A stretch of DNA of 10,063 nucleotides from Candidatus Ryanbacteria bacterium RIFCSPLOWO2_12_FULL_47_9c. GTDB taxonomy: Bacteria > Patescibacteriota > Minisyncoccia > Ryanbacterales > GWA2-47-10b. Below, one piece after another: positions 6,367 to 10,063 of the stretch; the first letter of the stretch is position 1; each line of letters opens with the position of its first letter. The notes below the pieces were generated by a model. The model made no database searches and had not been told where the DNA came from. It was given only the letters and a program-made list of their open reading frames with translations. The position numbers and the translations under genes are program-made. Location of the stretch: positions 1 to 10,063 of the forward strand of contig MHOB01000001.1 in assembly GCA_001821795.1 (NCBI GenBank), written 5' to 3'.

Positions 6367-6375
6367 TGTGGATAA
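6367..6375 (-). other. Single consensus DnaA box
   Basis: The minus strand reads TTATCCACA, an exact match to the E. coli R1 DnaA box. It lies in the 61-base gap between the end of the PCC protein gene and the csoR promoter. A lone box without neighbours is not an origin and may be chance. Confidence 0.25.
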
Positions 6376-6384
6376 AACACCGCA

Positions 6385-7398
6385 TTACGCACCACAGCCA
6401 CCTCCGCCGCGTGGTTGCTCTGGAGCTACTTTTTGGCGAATGCGCTGGAAGCCCTGCGCGCTTGAATATTCTGCGCCGAGTATCGCTTTTGGATCTACCG
6501 CGTTCCAGTCGCCGCCGCCATCTTGAATCACTTTTGCAATCGTCAGATAAGTATCGGGAAACCAATACGCATTAACTTGCAGTGCCACTTTATACATGTC
6601 ACCTTCGCTCACACCATTTGCCGCCATGAGCTCAAGCAGTCCGAGCATCGCCATACCGTGGTTGCAATCAGGAAAATATGTCGAGTTTCCACAACAGGGG
6701 CGATAAATATTTTTTGCAACGCGCTCGACAAGCGCTTGCTGATCGGGCGAGAGTCGTACAAATTCGTGCGCGTTGAAATGGTTCATTGGATTTCCCTCTG
6801 CAAGCGTCCAGCCACCCGTTGCCGCAAAACCACCCGCCCCTCCATATTGAGGATCGCTAATCGGACCGCGCTCAAGCACAACATTTTTGTTTCCGAGCCC
6901 GAATGCCCAAAGAAGATTCAAAAGATATGGTGCGTTGTCTTCAGTCATTACAATCGTATCATTGCCATCCTCGTAGAGCATTTTTCTCATCTCATCATTA
7001 AACCCCCCGCGGCTTTCGTAAAGTTCCTCAAACTTTTTCGAATCGATTACACCAGTATCCGCCATCTGCCGGCCGAGATTTCCCCAGCGGATCGGCAGTG
7101 CAATACCATCTTTCGGAAGAACAGCTTTTTCGATATCGCTGGCGCCTACGTTTTGATCTTTGTTCTGGTTTTTTACGATACTACCACCAAGAAATGCTCT
7201 GCCGCCAAATTCTGGCTTGAACGATATGTTGACATCGAAAATGCGCGTAAAGAGAAAAATGCCGAAAAACCCAATTGCGACCCATTTCCAGATATTTGGA
7301 GCGTCTCGCATTTCTGATGTTTCTGAAACCTCTTGAGCCGGCTGCTGTTCAATATCCTTTACCTCCACCTCCTCGACTTCATGATCCATAAAATCCAT
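6385..7398 (-). CDS. Membrane-anchored protein with PCCG...DCNHG motif, unknown function
   Basis: This 337-residue protein has an acidic cytoplasmic N-terminus (1-34, many Glu/Asp), one membrane anchor (about 36-53) and an external domain of about 280 residues. Only four cysteines are present and all are external: C235, C236 and C245 in N230-IYRPCCGNSTYFPDCNHG248, and C335 in the C-terminal GGGGCGA. His247 sits beside the third. The vicinal pair plus Cys-x-His could bind a soft metal, a metal cluster or heme, or serve as a redox thiol site. The region just after it (MAMLGLLELMAANGV, QVNAYWFPDTYLTIAKVIQ) looks helical. I recognise no named family. The ATG is 18 bases after the CcdA-like gene's stop, so it is the last gene of a three-gene operon with DUF1573 and CcdA, which makes it a candidate client or partner of the CcdA thiol relay. 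A second in-frame ATG three codons in is an alternative start. Confidence 0.82.
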   Translation of the reverse strand: MDFMDHEVEEVEVKDIEQQPAQEVSETSEMRDAPNIWKWVAIGFFGIFLFTRIFDVNISFKPEFGGRAFLGGSIVKNQNKDQNVGASDIEKAVLPKDGIALPIRWGNLGRQMADTGVIDSKKFEELYESRGGFNDEMRKMLYEDGNDTIVMTEDNAPYLLNLLWAFGLGNKNVVLERGPISDPQYGGAGGFAATGGWTLAEGNPMNHFNAHEFVRLSPDQQALVERVAKNIYRPCCGNSTYFPDCNHGMAMLGLLELMAANGVSEGDMYKVALQVNAYWFPDTYLTIAKVIQDGGGDWNAVDPKAILGAEYSSAQGFQRIRQKVAPEQPRGGGGCGA

Positions 7399-7416
7399 AA
7401 TAGTTTATTTTTTTAA

Positions 7417-8265
7417 TTATTTCCTGACCCTATACATAAGGTACAGGAAAAAGCCAATAATGACACCTCCCCATATCGCATCGGGGATTCGCATGAGCGC
7501 CTCTACAAGCGCATTCGCCAAACGGTTAAGAGCATTGCCGATCGCAACCTGCGACTCGGGCGCCCAATAAGCATTGCCAGAAGTGCCGAGTATAAGGAGT
7601 ATAACACCCATAATAAGAAACACGCCGCCCGCAAGCAAATTCGTGGAATGAATAGCGATTGTTTTTTGTCCGACACGCACCTCAAAAAGCTTCCCTTGGA
7701 TAAGGCGTGACTCCTCGAGTTTGAAGCGATCATATATAAGTGCCGTGACAAAAAGCGGAAACGTCATGCCAAATGTGTAGGCGAAAGTAACAACAAGCGC
7801 TTTCCAGAAGACGCCGGAAATTACGGCGAGCGTTACGGCTCCGGCAAGCACAGGCGCGCAGCAGGAAGTCGCCGCTCCAGAAAAAAGCCCGAGCATAAAT
7901 ACCGATTGGCTGCTTGCCATATCAATATTTGGCATCATGCGCTTCGGCATTGGAATGAGCGTCATCCCCTTGCCAAGAAATGCGCCGAGACCAAACACAA
8001 CCATCAGGAGGCCGCCCGCAATATAGAGTTCGTTGTGAAAGTTTCCGAAAATTTTTGCAAGCCCGGCGGCGCCCAAACCGATCGGAATGAGAATTGCAGC
8101 AATACCCGCAAAAAACACAAACGTCATTTTGAGGATATGGCGCTTCTCACGAAATGCTGATGCAAGATATGCGGGAAGCAACACCGTAATGCAGCATGGC
8201 GCAAAGAGCGCAACCATTCCTGCAAAGAACGCCGCAATAATTGACGCACTGAATATAAGATCCAT
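7417..8265 (-). CDS. CcdA/DsbD-type thiol-disulfide membrane transporter
   Basis: This 282-residue protein has about seven hydrophobic segments. The CcdA fold is marked by two proline-flanked cysteine sites in TM1 and TM4: A22-P-C24-C25-I-T-V-L-L-P and S134-C135-C136-A-P. CcdA/DsbD proteins use one such cysteine in each half to carry electrons from cytoplasmic thioredoxin to thiols outside the membrane, serving cytochrome c maturation or disulfide reduction. Both sites here are doubled to Cys-Cys, unusual against the single cysteines of textbook CcdA. Family length is about 200-240, and the excess comes from a polar stretch at 180-206 and an added C-terminal helix (263-279). No thioredoxin-like partner or cytochrome c synthesis gene is in the window. 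The start lies four bases after the DUF1573 stop, so the two are co-transcribed and probably translationally coupled. Confidence 0.88.
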   Translation of the reverse strand: MDLIFSASIIAAFFAGMVALFAPCCITVLLPAYLASAFREKRHILKMTFVFFAGIAAILIPIGLGAAGLAKIFGNFHNELYIAGGLLMVVFGLGAFLGKGMTLIPMPKRMMPNIDMASSQSVFMLGLFSGAATSCCAPVLAGAVTLAVISGVFWKALVVTFAYTFGMTFPLFVTALIYDRFKLEESRLIQGKLFEVRVGQKTIAIHSTNLLAGGVFLIMGVILLILGTSGNAYWAPESQVAIGNALNRLANALVEALMRIPDAIWGGVIIGFFLYLMYRVRK

Positions 8266-8269
8266 ATCG

Positions 8270-8794
8270 CTATCGCGTGACTGTCGCGTGGAATGTCAGC
8301 TCAACCTTTGGCATCTCTTTTGAATTCGTCTCGAGATAAACTGCCCGGTCTATGACGCCAACACCAGACGGTCCATGCGCGGCAGGATCAAAAATCGCTT
8401 CCACCGCAACAGTTTCGCCGGGCGCAACATCTATATTCGCAAACGGCGATGCGCCGCCGTGCCCCGGCATGCCAAACGGCCCAAACTGGCGGCCGGCGCT
8501 GGACTTAATGAGCGCTTGCGTGCACATACAAGACGTGTAAACTTTTTTGACGTTTACTGTCTCGCCGCTTGTGTTTGTAACCTCAAAAGCGCGCGTGACT
8601 TTTCCGTTTGCCATTGAAACCTCCCCAAAATCGTATGATGTTTCTTTTGCTTCCAGCCGCCCGTTTCCTTGAAGCACCGTCGCGGTACCCGCGTTACCTG
8701 TTTGTCCAGAGTTGCGATTTGAAATCCACACAATCCCGCTGAAGACAACAAGAATCGCCGCAAGTCCAAGAAGAGTATTTTTTGCCTGATTCAT
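8270..8794 (-). CDS. DUF1573 domain protein, membrane-anchored, Cys-Met-Cys motif
   Basis: This 174-residue protein has an N-terminal anchor (about 8-25), a low-complexity linker (26-48) and an Ig-like DUF1573 domain. The domain opens with the family pattern Y54-DFGEV and F70-EVTNTSGETVNV, continues to C89-M-C91-T (the family usually shows S-C-G-C-T) and closes with VELTFHATVT. Between the strands sits a Gly-rich insert, G105-PFGMPGHGG114, carrying Met and His, and a later F135-DPAAHGP142. The Cys-Met-Cys plus Met and His could form a copper(I) or thiol site outside the membrane. It is the first gene of an operon with the CcdA-like transporter, an association that suggests its cysteines receive electrons from CcdA. 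It is the only intact gene here ending in TAG. The leader is T-rich with no Shine-Dalgarno. Confidence 0.88.
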   Translation of the reverse strand: MNQAKNTLLGLAAILVVFSGIVWISNRNSGQTGNAGTATVLQGNGRLEAKETSYDFGEVSMANGKVTRAFEVTNTSGETVNVKKVYTSCMCTQALIKSSAGRQFGPFGMPGHGGASPFANIDVAPGETVAVEAIFDPAAHGPSGVGVIDRAVYLETNSKEMPKVELTFHATVTR

Positions 8795-8824
8795 AGAACA
8801 AAATTAAAAATTGCTAAATAAAAT

Positions 8825-8839
8825 CCCTCAAAGCGAGGG
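8825..8839 (-). terminator. Possible intrinsic terminator after the His-rich membrane protein gene
   Basis: On the minus strand CCCTC and GAGGG form a 5-bp stem with a 5-base loop, followed by ATTTTATTT. The T-tract is interrupted, so strength is probably modest. It lies 50 bases past the stop at 8889 and just before the DUF1573 gene, separating the two transcription units if active. Confidence 0.45.
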
Positions 8840-8888
8840 TTGTGAGCGCCGCGCAAAAACTGCCGACAGACAGGTTTCTGCGTGCGCT

Positions 8889-9284
8889 TCAGGCAAGTGC
8901 CGGGCTATTTTCGTGAAGTGCAAGCCATTGAATAAATGGCTTTTCAAAAAATCCAAGCGATACATCGCGAGCCAGGGCTATTTTGCGTTCAAGCAAAAAA
9001 CGCGCCTCTCGTATACGCGCATGCCAAGCAAATATATATAGAAAAGCCGTAAACACAATGAGAGAGAACGCAGTAAATACCGCGTTTGAAAAACTCTTAA
9101 ACGCACCAACATGAAAACCCAAAAAACCGATAATATCGCCCGCATCAGGGCAAGCAGTGCCAAGCGCACTCGCAGCAACGCACCCGTGATGCCCGTGCGC
9201 TCCCTCGTGGCTCATCACAAAAAAACCCAAACCAGCAAATCCCGCTACGGCAAGCAATATCGTAACAGCCAAGATCTGTCTCAT
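8889..9284 (-). CDS. Small membrane protein with His/Cys-rich external loop
   Basis: This 131-residue protein has a first helix at 4-23, an external loop of about 40 residues and a second helix at about 66-88. The tail (89-131) contains basic residues (ARIREARFLLERK) and is presumably cytoplasmic. The loop carries M24-SHEGAHGHHGC35 and C45-P, giving His at 26, 30, 32 and 33 and Cys at 35 and 45, a dense set of possible Cu or Zn ligands. I recognise no named family. ATG 9284 is chosen because a hydrophobic signal-anchor follows directly. A GTG at 9335 would add 17 unconvincing residues and overlap the predicted promoters. It ends in TGA. Placed upstream of the DUF1573-CcdA operon on the same strand, it may belong to the same metal/thiol function, but a hairpin at 8825-8839 suggests separate transcription. 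Confidence 0.75.
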   Translation of the reverse strand: MRQILAVTILLAVAGFAGLGFFVMSHEGAHGHHGCVAASALGTACPDAGDIIGFLGFHVGAFKSFSNAVFTAFSLIVFTAFLYIFAWHARIREARFLLERKIALARDVSLGFFEKPFIQWLALHENSPALA

Positions 9285-9294
9285 AATGTTTTTT

Positions 9295-9303
9295 AGTGTA
9301 CCA
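9295..9303 (-). promoter_or_regulatory. Possible extended -10 promoter of the His/Cys-rich membrane protein gene
   Basis: The minus strand reads TGGTACACT, an extended -10 (TGn then TACACT, four of six matches to TATAAT), ten bases before the ATG at 9284. The predicted leader is only about four bases. No clear -35 is seen. Confidence 0.3.
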
Positions 9304-9327
9304 CTGATTCTTGAGTAACGCCATGCC

Positions 9328-9357
9328 TTGACCACAGTATTCCATATTCGCCATTAT
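9328..9357 (+). promoter_or_regulatory. Candidate promoter of the EamA transporter gene
   Basis: TTGACC (9328-9333) and CATTAT (9352-9357) are separated by 18 bases, and six bases later comes the ATG at 9364. The -35 matches at five of six and the -10 at four of six. Spacer and distance to the start codon are the same as in the csoR promoter, again predicting a leaderless mRNA. Confidence 0.4.
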
Positions 9358-9363
9358 ATATGT

Positions 9364-9831
9364 ATGAGAAATCAATCATTGCGTTTTGCAACATTTCTTG
9401 CGCTTACAACCGCATTAATCTCCGGCACAAGTAATTTTTTGACAAAAATCGCGGTCATGGCGCTTAAAGACCCTGTACTTTATACAACGCTAAAAAACAG
9501 CATTGTTGCTCTCTTACTCATTGGCATTGTTATCCTCGCGCGGCGTGCGGGCGAAATCCGCTGGCTTTCTGGCGCACAATGGACGCGCCTCGTGCTTATC
9601 GGCGCTATCGGCGGATCAATACCATTTGCACTTTATTTTACGGGACTCGCGCAAACAACGGCGATCAACGCCGGACTCATCCACAAAACACTTTTCGTCT
9701 GGGTTATGATTCTTGCAATACCGTTTCTTAAAGAGCGAGTTTCAGCGTGGCAGCTTGTAGGCATCGCCATGATATTTGCGGCAAACTTTTTTATCGGAGG
9801 ATTTAAGGGCTTTCGCTTCAACGCTGGCTAG
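9364..9831 (+). CDS. EamA/DMT-family transporter, first half, ended by in-frame TAG
   Basis: These 155 residues hold the first five-helix EamA repeat of a drug/metabolite-type permease (helices near 8-27, 43-60, 75-92, 98-119 and 128-146). The marker P120-FLKERVSAWQLVGIAMIFAA140 corresponds to the conserved Glu-Arg stretch and helix 5 of EamA repeats. The frame is closed by TAG at 9829-9831, but the same frame continues immediately with the second repeat. A normal member would run to about 290-300 residues without a break. At this spot EamA proteins typically read Gly-Glu-Leu, and TAG is one base change from GAG, so a nonsense mutation is the simplest reading. ATG 9364 is chosen over a TTG at 9328, which lies inside the putative -35 box. 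Substrate unknown. Confidence 0.75.
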   Translation: MRNQSLRFATFLALTTALISGTSNFLTKIAVMALKDPVLYTTLKNSIVALLLIGIVILARRAGEIRWLSGAQWTRLVLIGAIGGSIPFALYFTGLAQTTAINAGLIHKTLFVWVMILAIPFLKERVSAWQLVGIAMIFAANFFIGGFKGFRFNAG

Positions 9832-9834
9832 CTT

Positions 9835-10063
9835 ATGATACTTGGCGCAACAATTTTGTGGGCGGTTGAAAATATTATTGCCAAAAAGGCGCTCAAAGAT
9901 ATTTCGAGTACCACGGTTGCTTCAGCACGCATGATTTTTGGATCGGTTATTTTACTCGCATTTATTGCGTGGCGCGGCGGAGGCGAAGCAGTTTTATCGC
10001 TTTCTGGCACGCAGTGGATGTGGACACTTCTTACAAGCGCACTGCTTGCGGGCTACGTACTTA
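9835..10063 (+). CDS. EamA/DMT-family transporter, second half, partial at the right edge
   Basis: From the ATG three bases after the TAG at 9829-9831, in the same frame, the sequence encodes MILGATILWAVENIIAKKAL and on to LAGYVL at the window end, about 76 residues. It is the start of the second EamA repeat. Its LSLSGTQWMWTLLTS echoes WLSGAQWTRLVLIG of the first half, as expected for the internally duplicated family. The close ATG would allow ribosomes ending at TAG to reinitiate, giving a two-subunit transporter. Otherwise this is the dead tail of a pseudogene or the result of a sequence error. The protein is incomplete at the edge. Confidence 0.5.
   Translation, partial: MILGATILWAVENIIAKKALKDISSTTVASARMIFGSVILLAFIAWRGGGEAVLSLSGTQWMWTLLTSALLAGYVL

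Noticed and set aside
6355..6384. Terminator between the PCC gene and csoR
   Set aside because: Only a 5-bp GGTGT/ACACC pairing with a 16-base loop and no T-tract is present. Read-through into csoR remains possible, but a terminator cannot be called.
6523..7317. Long plus-strand open frame (264 codons) opposite the PCC protein gene
   Set aside because: It is antisense to a coherent membrane-anchored protein in an operon, its translation has no recognisable domain or sensible composition, and it has no promoter or ribosome site. It is a shadow frame.
8857..8876. Short palindrome-like element (AAACTG ... CAGGTTT) after the His/Cys-rich gene
   Set aside because: The pairing is imperfect and occurs once; no second copy or target duplication was seen in the window, so a repeat element cannot be claimed.
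8795..8888. A second CsoR operator in front of the DUF1573-CcdA operon or the 9284 gene
   Set aside because: I looked for a C-tract/G-tract palindrome with TA flanks in 8795-8888 and 9285-9363 and found none, so direct CsoR control of the second locus is not supported.
9285..9335. GTG at 9335 as the start of the His/Cys-rich membrane protein
   Set aside because: The added 17 residues put a basic, non-conserved-looking stretch before a clean signal-anchor and overlap the divergent promoter region; ATG 9284 is more natural.
9829..9831. TAG recoded as an amino acid
   Set aside because: The intact DUF1573 gene ends in TAG exactly where the family ends, and all other genes use TAA or TGA normally, so a TAG-sense code is not supported.

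Overview
The window reads like a chromosomal segment of an uncultivated, small-genome bacterium. The general look of the proteins (single-anchor exported proteins, DUF5676, a DUF1573-CcdA pair, a class A beta-lactamase-fold hydrolase) suggests Parcubacteria/Patescibacteria (CPR). That assignment is inference from protein character, as there is no rRNA or marker gene here. Genes end in TAA (8), TGA (2) and TAG (1), so the ordinary bacterial code applies. Almost no start codon has a Shine-Dalgarno sequence.

Layout from left to right. (1) 1-254, minus: the N-terminus of an ABC exporter that runs off the left edge. (2) 376-1392, plus: a membrane-anchored serine hydrolase of the class A beta-lactamase fold. 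(3) 1417-6317, minus: a tight copper-export operon. Read in transcription order it is a CsoR-family repressor, a DUF5676 membrane protein, a four-TM protein with a Cys-Cys-Ala-His motif, an anchored extracytoplasmic protein, the Cu(I) P-type ATPase CopA and a D-2-hydroxyacid dehydrogenase. A perfect 8-bp inverted repeat of the CsoR-operator type sits between the -35 and -10 boxes in front of csoR, and promoter geometry predicts a leaderless csoR mRNA. (4) 6385-8794, minus: a second compact operon of a DUF1573 protein (Cys-Met-Cys), a CcdA/DsbD-type membrane thiol-electron transporter with paired cysteines, and an unrecognised anchored protein with a Pro-Cys-Cys-Gly...Asp-Cys-Asn-His motif. (5) 8889-9284, minus: a small membrane protein with a His/Cys-rich external loop, probably separated from operon 4 by a terminator. 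(6) 9364 to the right edge, plus: an EamA (DMT) transporter cut by an in-frame TAG between its two halves.

How it may work together: copper relieves CsoR repression and CopA pumps Cu(I) out of the cytoplasm. The small membrane and anchored proteins would assist on the membrane or outer side. The adjacent DUF1573-CcdA-PCC cassette could keep extracytoplasmic cysteines reduced with electrons moved across the membrane by CcdA. That cassette, with the two unnamed proteins inside the cop operon, is the best candidate for an undescribed metal/thiol-handling system. The functional link between the two operons is inferred only from adjacency and soft-metal ligand motifs. No tRNA, rRNA, CRISPR array, insertion sequence or gene-free stretch above about 300 bases was seen.
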